A stretch of 64,000 nucleotides of DNA from Bacteroides sp. (GTDB lineage Bacteria > Bacillota > Clostridia > Oscillospirales > Acutalibacteraceae). Positions 26,235 to 36,676 of this stretch are shown piece by piece. Location: contig JAMPEQ010000001.1 in NCBI GenBank assembly GCA_023665085.1, positions 221,959-285,958 on the forward strand. Reading direction: 5' to 3'. Made by a program: the position numbers and the translations under genes. The notes under the pieces are model-generated. The model was not told the origin of the DNA and did no database searches. It saw nothing but the letters and a program-made list of their open reading frames with translations. Each line of letters starts with the position of its first letter. Within the stretch, counting starts at the first letter, position 1.

Positions 26235-27192
26235 TCCTCCAATCGTATTTGAAAGGCTTAATTATACCTTTCTTTATAAGCAAAAAGTCATTGACATCCT
26301 TTCCAAACGGAGTGGGATTATCAATGACTTTTATATCGTTTGGCAGTATTATTTTGAGTGCTTTTGTCATCTTTCTGCCTGCAATATCGTTATCCAAATG
26401 CAGATAAATTTGCTTTGTATTTGGATATTCTTCAAAGTATTTTACAAGTGCAATAGGGACTTTACTGTCCTTAATTTCTTTCTTTGGCATATATACTCCT
26501 GACAAAGAAATGAGGTTGTGTTTTTGCCAATCGCCTTCAACCATTTTAATTAAGGTGGCATAAGACATAACATCAATCGCACTTTCAAAAAGGTGTACGG
26601 TATCATTGCTTTTACTACCAATCAGCCGAAAAGAATACTCCTTTGAACTGCCTGAACAGTCGCCCATAACTCTGCTGCCATCGCACGCACGAAAGGCTGC
26701 ATATTTAGCAACATTATTACTATCATAGCCGACAAAAACAGCACTGTGATACCTTTTGCTTTCATAGATAAAGCCTTTTTGAATACAGTAATCTACTATC
26801 TCGCTGTCAATTCCTCTGACCTGTGTAAGATAATTTGCAACATTTGTAGCATACCTATATACATCAGGCAAAATGAGCTTTTCAGGTCTATTTTTACGCT
26901 CGATTTTAGAAGGAATTGCAGGCTGAATTGCTGTTTTGTTTACGATTCTGTCAACTGCATCAATAAAAGACATACCCCTGACCTCTGTCAAATATTTTAA
27001 AGCAGATCTGCCCCCGAAACCTCTTGACCACCAAAACCATAAGCCATTTGAAATTTTCAGACTATCGTGTTCTCTTGTGGTATATATGCCATCAGAAAGT
27101 TTAACGAGTTCATTCGGCTCATAGTTTTCAAGATATGTCAGCAAGTCAATTTTCTTTACCTCTGCAATGGTTTCTTTTGAATAATACGGCAT
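26191..27192 (-). CDS. DUF3991/toprim-domain primase-like protein
   Basis: 333 residues. The N-terminal ~90 residues are DUF3991 (DLLTYLENYEPNEL; GLWFWWSRGFGGRSALKYL), a zinc-less primase-type DNA-binding domain. The C-terminal half is a toprim domain with an acidic motif in IYLHLDNDIAGRKMTKAL (~residue 262) and earlier LFESAIDVMSYATLI. It may prime DNA synthesis after transfer or assist ICE replication. It lies 4 bases after the DUF3848 gene and overlaps the DUF3846 gene. Confidence 0.85.
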   Translation of the reverse strand: MPYYSKETIAEVKKIDLLTYLENYEPNELVKLSDGIYTTREHDSLKISNGLWFWWSRGFGGRSALKYLTEVRGMSFIDAVDRIVNKTAIQPAIPSKIERKNRPEKLILPDVYRYATNVANYLTQVRGIDSEIVDYCIQKGFIYESKRYHSAVFVGYDSNNVAKYAAFRACDGSRVMGDCSGSSKEYSFRLIGSKSNDTVHLFESAIDVMSYATLIKMVEGDWQKHNLISLSGVYMPKKEIKDSKVPIALVKYFEEYPNTKQIYLHLDNDIAGRKMTKALKIILPNDIKVIDNPTPFGKDVNDFLLIKKGIIKPFKYDWRNDKSAKKQSLCPAR

Positions 27193-27196
27193 ATAA

Positions 27197-27580
27197 TCAC
27201 CTTGTTGTAATTTCGGTTTGCTTGTTATTTTTGCCGTACTGAATTTCCTTAGCAGCAGAATACTTTATACTGTCAACAAGCAAATCAATATATGAGCTGT
27301 CCATATCAAGCCACTCCTGATAGAGATAATCAAGAGGATTCTTTTTAGACAGTAGTGCCTTTGCCTGCTTTTCATCAAGTGGATTACTCTCATCAAAACA
27401 GTTCAATATTTCCTCCTTGAAAACTTTTTCGTATGAGCTTTCAATAATCTTTTCAGGTGATAAAGTTTTAAGATTATCAATAAAGCTATCAAATTCCAAT
27501 TCCATTTTCAGATATATGGATGTATTAAGTTTTGTTGCTCGTATATCTTCAGGAACTGATGTTTTAATTTTATATTTCAT
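27197..27580 (-). CDS. DUF3848-like protein
   Basis: 127 residues, helical, with segments FDSFIDNLKTLSPEKIIESSYE, ALLSKKNPLDYLYQEWLDMD and SYIDLLVDSIK that match my memory of DUF3848, a family confined to Tn1549-like ICEs. Function unknown. It lies just before the toprim gene and has GGAG upstream. The segment between it and 27659 holds a terminator of the neighbouring cassette. Confidence 0.75.
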   Translation of the reverse strand: MKYKIKTSVPEDIRATKLNTSIYLKMELEFDSFIDNLKTLSPEKIIESSYEKVFKEEILNCFDESNPLDEKQAKALLSKKNPLDYLYQEWLDMDSSYIDLLVDSIKYSAAKEIQYGKNNKQTEITTR

Positions 27581-27607
27581 AATGTAATCTCCTTTACAAT
27601 AGAAAAA

Positions 27608-27640
27608 GCCGACTGATTTTCTGTTTGAAAACCAATCGGC
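27608..27640 (-). terminator. terminator of the 80/210-residue gene pair
   Basis: Stem of 14 bases, GCCGACTGATTTTC with GAAAACCAATCGGC, including two wobble/mismatch positions and a short loop; on the minus strand it is followed by TTTTTCT. It separates the cassette from the DUF3848 gene. Confidence 0.75.
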
Positions 27641-27658
27641 GTATCATCATATTAAATT

Positions 27659-28291
27659 TTATATAAAATTGATTACTATTCCCGCAATTCCTATAATTGC
27701 TCCGACAACACCTACTACTATGCCCCATTTGCCAATAGCTGCATCTTTTGTACTTTTATGCTTTGCTATTTCTAAATTATCCAATGAATCTTCAATATAT
27801 TTATGAAGATCATAATAATTGTTATAAGCATCTTCATATTTTTCATATAAAAGTTCTTCTTCCGAATCAGGTTCTAATTCATACGACTTTGCGATAATTA
27901 ATGACTCTGTAGCTTTTTTACGCATTTTAGATAAGTTGGCAATAAATTCACCATTATCTACAATAGACATATCAGTACCTTTATACATTGAATTAAAAAC
28001 ATTATACTGATCATCAAAACTTAAACAGCAGTATTTAAAGCCATCAAGAACAGCCCTTTTTATATGTCTTTCTGCTTTAGTTATATTATCTTCAATAACA
28101 TCATCGCTCTCTGTTAAATTCATTTTTGCAAGATGTGTCATTGTCGCTCTAATCTCATTTAGAATTTCGGTAGGAAATTCACCATCCATTACCTCTAACT
28201 GAACAATAAAAGGAGAAACAACATTTTTATATGTTTCAAAAAGGATATTAATTCTTTCATTAATTTCAGGATTAATAGTATTGTTTGTCAT
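27659..28291 (-). CDS. unknown protein with C-terminal membrane anchor
   Basis: 210 residues, mostly helical and acidic, ending in one Gly-rich membrane helix (GIVVGVVGAIIGIAGIVINF, ~189-209), so it is a tail-anchored protein with its bulk in the cytoplasm. No family recognised. Its start overlaps the stop of the 80-residue gene by one base (TAATG). The pair has its own promoter and terminator, and tail-anchored helical effectors occur in abortive-infection and toxin cassettes; that role is inference. Confidence 0.65.
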   Translation of the reverse strand: MTNNTINPEINERINILFETYKNVVSPFIVQLEVMDGEFPTEILNEIRATMTHLAKMNLTESDDVIEDNITKAERHIKRAVLDGFKYCCLSFDDQYNVFNSMYKGTDMSIVDNGEFIANLSKMRKKATESLIIAKSYELEPDSEEELLYEKYEDAYNNYYDLHKYIEDSLDNLEIAKHKSTKDAAIGKWGIVVGVVGAIIGIAGIVINFI

Positions 28292-28533
28292 TATTTAATC
28301 TTTTTTAATCCTTTATCTACATCTTCAATTGTTTTTATTCTTCTTCTGGAAAGCAACGGATTTCCTCGTCCGAATTTTCTTTTATCAATATCCGTTGGAA
28401 ATACAGGCTTTCTATTGTTCTTTTCAGTAACGAATGCAATCTCATCTTCGAAATCCAAATTGACAAGTTCATCAAAGTTAAGACCGATTGTAGAACATAT
28501 GTTATTCTTCGTTCTCTCTGAAATCATTGGCAT
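28291..28533 (-). CDS. small unknown protein paired with the tail-anchored protein
   Basis: 80 residues from the ATG at 28533, preceded by AGAGGA with 7-base spacing; longer starts (28572) lie inside the predicted leader. Content: MPMISERTKNNICSTIGLNF, then FPTDIDKRKFGRGNPLLSRRR. The N-terminal part could be a small helical DNA- or protein-binding domain and the C-terminus is basic. It is translationally coupled to the next gene. Could be an antitoxin or regulator; unproven. Confidence 0.6.
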   Translation of the reverse strand: MPMISERTKNNICSTIGLNFDELVNLDFEDEIAFVTEKNNRKPVFPTDIDKRKFGRGNPLLSRRRIKTIEDVDKGLKKIK

Positions 28534-28574
28534 ATAATTTTCCTCTTCTTTTAACATCCTTTTTGTATTCATAA

Positions 28575-28603
28575 ATTATAGCACAACCATTCGTAATTTG
28601 CAA
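28575..28603 (-). promoter_or_regulatory. promoter of the 80/210-residue cassette
   Basis: On the minus strand TTGCAA (28603-28598) and TATAAT (28580-28575), spacing 17 bases, about 42 bases before the ATG at 28533. Confidence 0.7.
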
Positions 28604-28678
28604 GTACAGTTTTAATAAGCAAATAATAACTATTATAATTGTATAAACAAAAAAACAATGTCGTAAATTGAAAATCAT

Positions 28679-31600
28679 TTATCTAACAAGCACTTTTTCT
28701 CGTTTAGGCTGTTTGATTTCATTCTCATCAGGTTCTTCGTCAATAAAGCCGTCATCTTCATCAAGGCATAAAATCTCATTAAGCTCGTTCAAGCGTTCCT
28801 CTTTTTGAGCAAGCTCATCAGCCTGCTCAAACGGCTCTTTTAGGCTTTCCTGTGCGATTTCAAGCTGCTTTTGTGTTTCAGAAAGACTGAATTTTACTAT
28901 GTGCAAATCACTTTCAAAATTGTCAATACAGTTATCAATTCGGGTTATGTTACCATAAACATCATAACCGAGTTCAAGTTTGTGCGTCATAGCTCCTTTT
29001 ATTAAAAGGATATACTCTGCTCCTCGTAGACCTGCAGCAAGCGTCATATCCATTTCAAAGCCCCTGTAAGTGCCGACAGGGAGTGTCTGCAAGCTGTGTT
29101 TAAAGGTTTTCATTATGCGAATAATAGCCTCACCTGCAGCTTTCTTTTCGGAATAGGTTTCACCGTTTATTACCATACCACCAAAGTAATCAGAGGAGCT
29201 TTTGAGGTGCCGTTTTGCCGTTTCAATATCAATTTCAAGTGCCTTGATTTTCGATTTACACAGAGTAATCTGCTGTGGATATTCCTTTGTAACCTTATCC
29301 TCAAAGTCATATCTTTCGGAATAGTAGTTCCTTTCAAGCAGTTTCAAATCCTCAACCTGCTTATCCAAGTCCATTTTTTCCTTGATAAGTGGATTGCCTG
29401 TCGCAAGCATTTTAATTTCTGCATAGGACAAAGCAGCCTCATCAATATCCTCAATGGAACGCATAGGCGTTTTGCTTGTCATAACCTGACCGATAAATTT
29501 CTGCTTGTTCTCAACAAGCTGATAAAGATAAGCGTCAAAGGTGTTTTCCGTAACATAACTGAATATATATACCTCATCATTTTCATTACCCTGACGAACA
29601 ATTCGACCTTCACGCTGTTGCAGGTCACTCGGTCGCCACGGGCAGTCGATGTGATGAATAGCTATCAGCTTATTCTGTACATTCGTACCTGCACCCATTT
29701 TCTGTGTTGAGCCAAGTAACACACGCACTTTACCTGATCGGACTTTTGCAAACAAATCAGCCTTTTGCTTGTCATTTTTAGCATCGTGGATAAAGGCTAT
29801 TTCTTCAGGTGGAACACCTTTTTCAATGAGCTTTGTGCGAATATCATCATAGATATTTTGAAAAACAAGCATCTTTGCTAAATCAACATTATCCGTTTTG
29901 GTTGTATTCGCACTTGGTGTAGATAGGTCGCAGAACACAAGTTGTGTTGATTTCTTTTCGGCAGTGTTTTCCCATATATCATAAATATTTCGGATACACT
30001 CATTTACCTTGCTGCCCTCAAAATCAGGCAGTGCAGGATTCATCAGCCTTTGGTCGAGGGCTAATTTTCTGCCGTCATTGGTAATTTTAAGCATATTATC
30101 CTCATACGGCTTGACCAACCTTTCTCTGATTGCATCGGCTCTGTCTGCAAGGTCGGACACCATTTCCCTTTGAATTTCAGACGGCTTTACAGATATATTT
30201 TTGTAAACTGCCTTTGGGACAGGGAGTTTCAGCATATCGGCAGTCTGAATATCTGCACACATTCTGAATATCGACATCAGTTCAGGCAGATTGTTGAATT
30301 TTGCAAATCGTGTTTTCATACGATAACCTGTGCCTTCGGGTGCAAGTTCCATAGCAGTAACTGTTTCACCATACTGTGCTGCCCACGAATCAAAGTTCAG
30401 ATAACCGAATTTGCGTAGGGTTTCATATTGCAAATATCTCTGCATTGTGTAAAGCTCAACCATTGAATTGCTTATCGGAGTGCCTGTTGCAAACATTACA
30501 CCCTTGCAGTCTGTCAGTTCATCAAGGTATTGACATTTCATAAACAGGTCACTTGATTTTTGAGCCTCTGTCTGTGAAATACCTGCGACATTTCGCATTT
30601 TAGAGTAAATGAAAAGATTTTTGTAATAGTGTGCCTCATCAACAAAAATACGGTCAACACCGAGTTCCTCAAAGGTAACAACATCATCCTTTCGGCTTTG
30701 GTCATTCAGCCTTTTAAGCTTTGTTTCAAGCCTTTTCTTTGTCTGCTCAAGAGCCTTTACTGTAAATCTTTCGCCGTTTTCTGCTTTAACATCTTCAATA
30801 CCTTGCATTATCTCCTGAATTTGCTTATTGATATTGAATACCTGTCTGCCGACACTCAAAGGTATTTTTTCAAACTGACTGTGACCGATAATGATTGCAT
30901 CATAATCTCCTGTGGCAATTCTTGCACAGAATTTTTTACGATTTCTTGTTTCAAAATCTTTCTTTGTTGCTACAAGAATATTTGCAGAAGGATAGAGTGT
31001 TAAATACTCACTTGCCCATTGAGGTACAATATGATTTGGTACAACAAATAAAGACTTAGTGCATAAACCAAGTCTTTTACTCTCTTGTGCTATCGCTGCC
31101 ATTGTATAGGTTTTGCCTGCACCAACGCAGTGTGCAAACAAGGAATTACCTCCGTATATTCCTCTTGCGACAGCATTTCTCTGATTAGGTCGCAAGGTGA
31201 TTTCGGGATTCATTCCCTCAAATACAATGTGATTGCCGTCATATTCACGAGGTCGGATGCAGTTGAATTTTTCATTATATAGCTTGCAGAGCGTATCCCT
31301 GCGTTCAGGATCACGCCATATCCAATCCTTAAACTTTTGCTTGATGATTTTCTGCTTTTGCTGTGCAATCGTAGTTTCATCCTTGTTAAGAATGGCAACT
31401 CGCTTGCCCTCATCATTTTCCTCATAGTCAAAGACTTTTACATTACGCAGGTTGAGCGTGTTTTCAATAATATGAAAAGCATTTTTACGGTCAGTTCCGT
31501 ATTTCTGTGTAACATTCAGATTGATGTTATCAGCAGATTTATGCTCGATGTTCCAACTGTCTGCAACCTCGTTGTAATGCACTCTAATCTTGCTTTTAAT

Positions 31601-34600
31601 ATGATACGGAGTATCAAGCAGTTCATACATAAACTGTTCAATATATTTAATCGGTATCCAAGTGACACCGAGATGAACAGAAATATCGTTTGGCTTAAGG
31701 TCAACAGGCTGTACCTTTTCAAGAGCCTGCACATTGATTTTGAAACGCTCATCCTTTTCGGCTAAATCTTTAGCCTGTCGGAGCTTTACTCTGACATTGC
31801 CTGATAAATATTCATCAGAGGTGAGGTATTTCGGTGCATTGCCATTTTCGGAATAATCAGGATTGAGATAGATTATATCCATCAAATCCGAAAAAATTTC
31901 ATCCTCGCTTTTGCCTGTAAGCTGACACATATATTCCATATCAACACAGGCTTTTTCTCCCATAGAGATACCGAAAGCCTCAATGGAATTATCTGCGTGA
32001 GTTTTAGGATTATGTGACTGAATTGTTCTTTTGTTGAACATATCTGCCTTGCGTTCAAATTTACCCTCCTTGAATATTTCAAGTGAACAGATTAAGAAAT
32101 ATGAGCTATCCTCTGCAAATGCAGACTCATTGGCACGGCTGTTGATATATCCGTATTTATCAACAAAACTGTCATAAACAACATTTAGATTTGCTTGCTC
32201 TGCTTTGATTTCATCATCAGGATAATTTTCACTCTGCATTTCAAGCAGCTTGCGAACACTGTCACGAATCGCAATCATACCCTTAATTCTGTTTTCGGCA
32301 GTTATACCTGCCTTAACCTCTCGCATTAGGGAGTTTTCTCTGTAATATATTTTGCCGTCACAAACTGTGTAAGAGAAATTACGCACATTCGGATCAGCAG
32401 GGATATATTCCTCGTCATCATCTGCAATATCATCAATGGAATATTCTGTGATTTCACCTTTGATATTTGATACTGCTTTTTCAAGCAGTTTGGAAAGGTC
32501 GGAATTTTCAAAAGCCTTGCAGGCACTTTCAGGCTTAAATCTGCCTGATTCCATAACCATATCGCCGAGTATCATTTCAGGATGATTGACAAAATATTTA
32601 TTCATACGGATGCCGTTCTCATCTGTATCAAGCTGCACCCATTCAGGCTCTACATCTGCCATTCTGTCACGCTTTTGGAGAATGAGAATATCGGATGTTA
32701 CCTTTGCATCTGCATTGCCCTTAAAGGTGTTGTCAGGCAGCCTGATTGCACCGAGCAAGTCAGCCCTCTGTGCTAAATATCTGCGTACATCTGAGCTTTC
32801 CTTATCCATTGTGCCTTTAGATGTGATAAGGCACATTACGCCCCCCGGTCTTAACTTATCAAGGGACTTGGCAAAGAAATAATCGTGAATGAGAAAATTG
32901 TTTTTATCGTATCTTTTGTCATTCAGCTTGTAGTTGCCGAAAGGAACATTGCCCACAACTGCATCAAAAAAACTGTCAGGAATATCAGCCTTTTCAAAAG
33001 GTGTTACCATAATGGATGACTTTGGATAAAGCTGTTGTGCAATGCCTGCCGATACGGTATCCATTTCAACACCGAACATTTTACTGTCCTGCATATTTTC
33101 AGGCAACATACCGATAAAGTTACCTATAGCACAGCAAGGCTCAAGGATATTGCCTTGCTTAAAGCCGAGATTATCAAGTGCCTTGTATATGGCAGAAATA
33201 ACGGGCTGTGGTGTGTAAAAGGCAGTTAGAGTGCTTGCTCTTGCAGCATCGTATTCATCAGGACTTAATACTGTATACAGTTCAATAAATTCATCTGCCC
33301 ACGCACTGTTGTTTTCATCAAAAGCCTCTGAAAGACCACCCCAACCGACATAGCCTGATAATATTTCCTGTTCTTCAGGAGTTGCAAAACGATTGTCAAA
33401 TTCGCATTCCCTTAAAACATTGATAGCGTTAATGTTGCGACGAAAACGCTCTTTTTTACCGACAGTTTCAATTTCTTTATCACGAAAGTTATAGTTATGC
33501 CTGTCTGCCATTGGTATTTCAGGATGCAAATCAAAGGTTTGTACTCTTGATTTGGATTGCGATGTTGATATAGAATTAGACTCATTATCAGACTTAATCT
33601 CTAAATCATCATATACACGCTCGTAATTCTGTGATTTAATATTCTTAAACCACTGATTAGCAAACTGATTCAAATCTTTTTGAAGATTATAATTTGGTGT
33701 TTCATACGCATAGACATTTTGATATAAAGCCAAGTTATCCTGCTGATATGTTGCTGCTGTCAATGTTCTGTTTTCGACATCAACAATAAATTCCATATCA
33801 GGATCAGCAACCATATCACCATTTACTTTATAGTAATGAACAACTGCAATTCTGTCATCGCTTATCCACTCAATTGTCAAAGGCATTAAGCTGCCACTTT
33901 CAAACTTAACATAATCCTGTTCTTTAGAAAATATTTCAGGGCAAATTTCGTTGAGCAGATTATAATTTCTTCTTATAGTAGAATTGCTTGAAATTGAATT
34001 ATTGTTTTTAGATGCAAATTCACTCGTATCAAGCTCTGTTTTATTTTCAGAAAGTTCCTTGAATTTCAATTCACTCTCATCACTGACAGATACCAAATTA
34101 TCAAAATCAAGCCATTTCAAAGCCTTTTCAGTCATATCATCAAGACTGTTGTACTGCTCTGTATAGACCAATTTGTCATCAATAAACTGATTTATTGTAA
34201 AGTCAATAAGATTTGCAGTTACCTGAATTTCGTGCAGATTATCCTCTGTTGTGGTATAGGCAAGTGCAATATCAGATAAATCTGCATATTGACTTTCGTC
34301 AGTATATTCAGTTGAAATCTCATTGAAATTCTTTATATACTGTAATGCCTGTTCAATGGTGACAGGAGCTTTTTCAAGTTCTGAAATTTTATCCTCATCA
34401 ATATATACCAAATCGTCAAAGCTCAAGCCCTCAAGCTCATAGTTGATAAGGTCATCAAGGCTTTTATACTGACTGCTTTCTGCAAGTTTTCCGTCATAAT
34501 ATTTATTGACTGCAAAATTAACAAGGTCAACAGCTGCCTGCACCTCGTGTTCCTCATTGTCACCGAGATTTGTATAGGCAACATTAACATTTGTCAGGTC

Positions 34601-36676
34601 ACTGAAATCTGCACCGTTGCTATGCTCATATTCCTTATTAACAAAATTGTCGATAAGGTCTTTAGCTTGCTTGAGTCTGTAATCATCAGCTAACGGAGGG
34701 TAGGGATATATCTGTTCCTTTCTCTCTCCATTTTCCATTGCCGAAAGAACAACAGAAAAACCAAATTCATTAAGCCTTTTAGCATTTTTATCAAGATCAC
34801 GATTAGGAAAGCCACACATAACAACTCGTTCAGTATCGTTAATGTGCCTGCTTGTAAGAACAAGATCAAGATGTTTGGCAACTACTTTTGCATCATCGGA
34901 ATAGGTTTCAAAGAAATCTCCGACCTGATAAAAGGCAAGTGTATTCGGATATTTTGATTTTAAGCCGTTATATGTTTTCAGCCATTCGGGTGATGTGTTA
35001 TCATCATTAACCTTTTCAAATTTGCTTTCGGCAGTTTTTTCAGCCTTGATTAGAGGTGCAATGGTCTTGTTCTTATCTCCAAAGCAAGTGAAAGTGCCGT
35101 CAGCAAATTCATTGATTGTCTTAATACCAATATCTGCATAATCTCTGTATCTGTCCTCAAAATCAACACTGTTATACAGTTCAGTCATTATGGACTGTAT
35201 CTCTGATACTCTGACGGGGCTTTTAAGTTGTTCAGCTATATTTTCAACCGATTCCCAATATTCATCATATTCATATTCATTCAATTTTGGTATATTAACA
35301 GGCACACCGAAATAGAAATGATGAATGGCTAAAGCTGCCTGTTTTCGCTCGTAGTAATCAACTAATTTCAAATCATCCTGTGAAAGATATTCGTGATTTG
35401 CAATCATATTGCCGATATACTTATCAACTTGCTGCCAAGACACTGTTGTTTTCGCATAAGGTCTGAATAAATCATTATGACTGAAAGTAAAGCCTTTACT
35501 ATCATTTTCATAATAATTAAAGCCCGACAAACTGCTTGCTCCTGTATGAGATTTTAAATGTTTTACTCGTTCCTTTGCATTAGAGTGTTCAAGATAATAT
35601 GAATATCTTTCAAGTCTATCTTCTGAACCTCGTTTACTCTCATAACCTCTGATTATTGCCTTTATCTCATCCTCGGATATAAAGTATTCAGAAGGTGTGG
35701 TAAAATCAGGTTGAGCCTTAAATGGTATAGGCTCTCGGAGCATACTCTCAACAAACAGATTGACATATTCAGGAGTATATTTTTTGCCGTAGTTAGAACG
35801 CAGAAAATATCCGTCATCCTCTAATGCCTGCATAAAGTCTGCATACTCATCGGCAATCACATTAAAATATGCAGGAGTGTTCAAAAGCTCTTTTACCTTT
35901 TCCACTCGGTCAGGGTAGCCACCAATGTTTTTAATATGGTGCTTAACAAAGGGCAAGATGTTATCTCTGTTGGTATATTCCTCCTGCATATCTCTTGCAA
36001 ATTCAACAAGACGGTCTGCAACAAAGCTGATTTCAAAATCATCAACCTTGTCAAGCTCGCTTTGTGGCATATATCTGCCGACATCAAGCAGTTCAGATAT
36101 TCGTTTAGCTGCCTGTTCCCAAGTCACAAGAGTAGCACCTGAACGGTTAGCATAATTACCTTTAGAAACCTTTATGCCTTTATCATCATAATATACAGAT
36201 ACCTGTTCACCCTCAAATATGAAACCAAAAGCACCTTGCTCATAATGTTCCTTTAAGAATTGAACATTATCATCAAGACCAAAATCACGCCTGAAATATG
36301 CACAGATTGTCAGTCGGCTGTCTTTTTCATTTGCTCCCGAACACAAAGCCTCATCAATAATCTGCTGTGATACACCAAAGTCGGTGAATAAGGACACCTG
36401 TGAATCAGCCGTAATATCAAGTTCATTGACAAAGGTTTCATTGAAATCAAAAAGACTGAATTGTGCAGTGCTTTTCTGTTCCTTTTCCTTTTTTGGTAAG
36501 TATTCGCCGTTTTTAATAAGTTTCCTTATCATTTCGGCTACAACATCCCAAGAAAAAATGGACTCCTTAGTACGAGTTTGGTAATTACCCTCATACATAA
36601 GGAGTCCTATATCCGTTGTAGTGAATCCTACGGCTTTATCATCAATGATAAATTCGTAAAACCTTCTCGGATACAT
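28679..36676 (-). CDS. giant N6-adenine methylase plus SNF2-type helicase of the ICE
   Basis: 2665 residues. A long N-terminal region holds repeated small domains, including a segment at ~575-650 (LAFYQVGDFFETYSDDA; VVMCGFPNRDLDKN) resembling the mismatch-recognition domain I of MutS. A DNA methylase core follows, with EPCCAIGNFIG and the catalytic motif NVPFG (~1242). The C-terminal helicase half has Walker A GAGKTYTMAA (~1859), DEAH in FVDEAHYYKN (~2014), ATGTPISNS and QQREGRIVRQG (~2352). Proteins of this type are hallmarks of Tn1549-like ICEs and may modify and protect transferred DNA. The true N-terminus is probably the gene at 36628-38004, with which it overlaps in another frame. Confidence 0.9.
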   Translation of the reverse strand: MYPRRFYEFIIDDKAVGFTTTDIGLLMYEGNYQTRTKESIFSWDVVAEMIRKLIKNGEYLPKKEKEQKSTAQFSLFDFNETFVNELDITADSQVSLFTDFGVSQQIIDEALCSGANEKDSRLTICAYFRRDFGLDDNVQFLKEHYEQGAFGFIFEGEQVSVYYDDKGIKVSKGNYANRSGATLVTWEQAAKRISELLDVGRYMPQSELDKVDDFEISFVADRLVEFARDMQEEYTNRDNILPFVKHHIKNIGGYPDRVEKVKELLNTPAYFNVIADEYADFMQALEDDGYFLRSNYGKKYTPEYVNLFVESMLREPIPFKAQPDFTTPSEYFISEDEIKAIIRGYESKRGSEDRLERYSYYLEHSNAKERVKHLKSHTGASSLSGFNYYENDSKGFTFSHNDLFRPYAKTTVSWQQVDKYIGNMIANHEYLSQDDLKLVDYYERKQAALAIHHFYFGVPVNIPKLNEYEYDEYWESVENIAEQLKSPVRVSEIQSIMTELYNSVDFEDRYRDYADIGIKTINEFADGTFTCFGDKNKTIAPLIKAEKTAESKFEKVNDDNTSPEWLKTYNGLKSKYPNTLAFYQVGDFFETYSDDAKVVAKHLDLVLTSRHINDTERVVMCGFPNRDLDKNAKRLNEFGFSVVLSAMENGERKEQIYPYPPLADDYRLKQAKDLIDNFVNKEYEHSNGADFSDLTNVNVAYTNLGDNEEHEVQAAVDLVNFAVNKYYDGKLAESSQYKSLDDLINYELEGLSFDDLVYIDEDKISELEKAPVTIEQALQYIKNFNEISTEYTDESQYADLSDIALAYTTTEDNLHEIQVTANLIDFTINQFIDDKLVYTEQYNSLDDMTEKALKWLDFDNLVSVSDESELKFKELSENKTELDTSEFASKNNNSISSNSTIRRNYNLLNEICPEIFSKEQDYVKFESGSLMPLTIEWISDDRIAVVHYYKVNGDMVADPDMEFIVDVENRTLTAATYQQDNLALYQNVYAYETPNYNLQKDLNQFANQWFKNIKSQNYERVYDDLEIKSDNESNSISTSQSKSRVQTFDLHPEIPMADRHNYNFRDKEIETVGKKERFRRNINAINVLRECEFDNRFATPEEQEILSGYVGWGGLSEAFDENNSAWADEFIELYTVLSPDEYDAARASTLTAFYTPQPVISAIYKALDNLGFKQGNILEPCCAIGNFIGMLPENMQDSKMFGVEMDTVSAGIAQQLYPKSSIMVTPFEKADIPDSFFDAVVGNVPFGNYKLNDKRYDKNNFLIHDYFFAKSLDKLRPGGVMCLITSKGTMDKESSDVRRYLAQRADLLGAIRLPDNTFKGNADAKVTSDILILQKRDRMADVEPEWVQLDTDENGIRMNKYFVNHPEMILGDMVMESGRFKPESACKAFENSDLSKLLEKAVSNIKGEITEYSIDDIADDDEEYIPADPNVRNFSYTVCDGKIYYRENSLMREVKAGITAENRIKGMIAIRDSVRKLLEMQSENYPDDEIKAEQANLNVVYDSFVDKYGYINSRANESAFAEDSSYFLICSLEIFKEGKFERKADMFNKRTIQSHNPKTHADNSIEAFGISMGEKACVDMEYMCQLTGKSEDEIFSDLMDIIYLNPDYSENGNAPKYLTSDEYLSGNVRVKLRQAKDLAEKDERFKINVQALEKVQPVDLKPNDISVHLGVTWIPIKYIEQFMYELLDTPYHIKSKIRVHYNEVADSWNIEHKSADNINLNVTQKYGTDRKNAFHIIENTLNLRNVKVFDYEENDEGKRVAILNKDETTIAQQKQKIIKQKFKDWIWRDPERRDTLCKLYNEKFNCIRPREYDGNHIVFEGMNPEITLRPNQRNAVARGIYGGNSLFAHCVGAGKTYTMAAIAQESKRLGLCTKSLFVVPNHIVPQWASEYLTLYPSANILVATKKDFETRNRKKFCARIATGDYDAIIIGHSQFEKIPLSVGRQVFNINKQIQEIMQGIEDVKAENGERFTVKALEQTKKRLETKLKRLNDQSRKDDVVTFEELGVDRIFVDEAHYYKNLFIYSKMRNVAGISQTEAQKSSDLFMKCQYLDELTDCKGVMFATGTPISNSMVELYTMQRYLQYETLRKFGYLNFDSWAAQYGETVTAMELAPEGTGYRMKTRFAKFNNLPELMSIFRMCADIQTADMLKLPVPKAVYKNISVKPSEIQREMVSDLADRADAIRERLVKPYEDNMLKITNDGRKLALDQRLMNPALPDFEGSKVNECIRNIYDIWENTAEKKSTQLVFCDLSTPSANTTKTDNVDLAKMLVFQNIYDDIRTKLIEKGVPPEEIAFIHDAKNDKQKADLFAKVRSGKVRVLLGSTQKMGAGTNVQNKLIAIHHIDCPWRPSDLQQREGRIVRQGNENDEVYIFSYVTENTFDAYLYQLVENKQKFIGQVMTSKTPMRSIEDIDEAALSYAEIKMLATGNPLIKEKMDLDKQVEDLKLLERNYYSERYDFEDKVTKEYPQQITLCKSKIKALEIDIETAKRHLKSSSDYFGGMVINGETYSEKKAAGEAIIRIMKTFKHSLQTLPVGTYRGFEMDMTLAAGLRGAEYILLIKGAMTHKLELGYDVYGNITRIDNCIDNFESDLHIVKFSLSETQKQLEIAQESLKEPFEQADELAQKEERLNELNEILCLDEDDGFIDEEPDENEIKQPKREKVLVR

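Noticed and set aside
29096..29710. 204-residue plus-strand ORF
   Set aside because: Antisense to the helicase domain of the giant methylase/helicase; no supporting signals.
36628..36676. Programmed -1 frameshift with a slippery site in the split methylase gene
   Set aside because: No canonical X XXY YYZ heptamer is found in the overlap; a simple frameshift or natural split is simpler.
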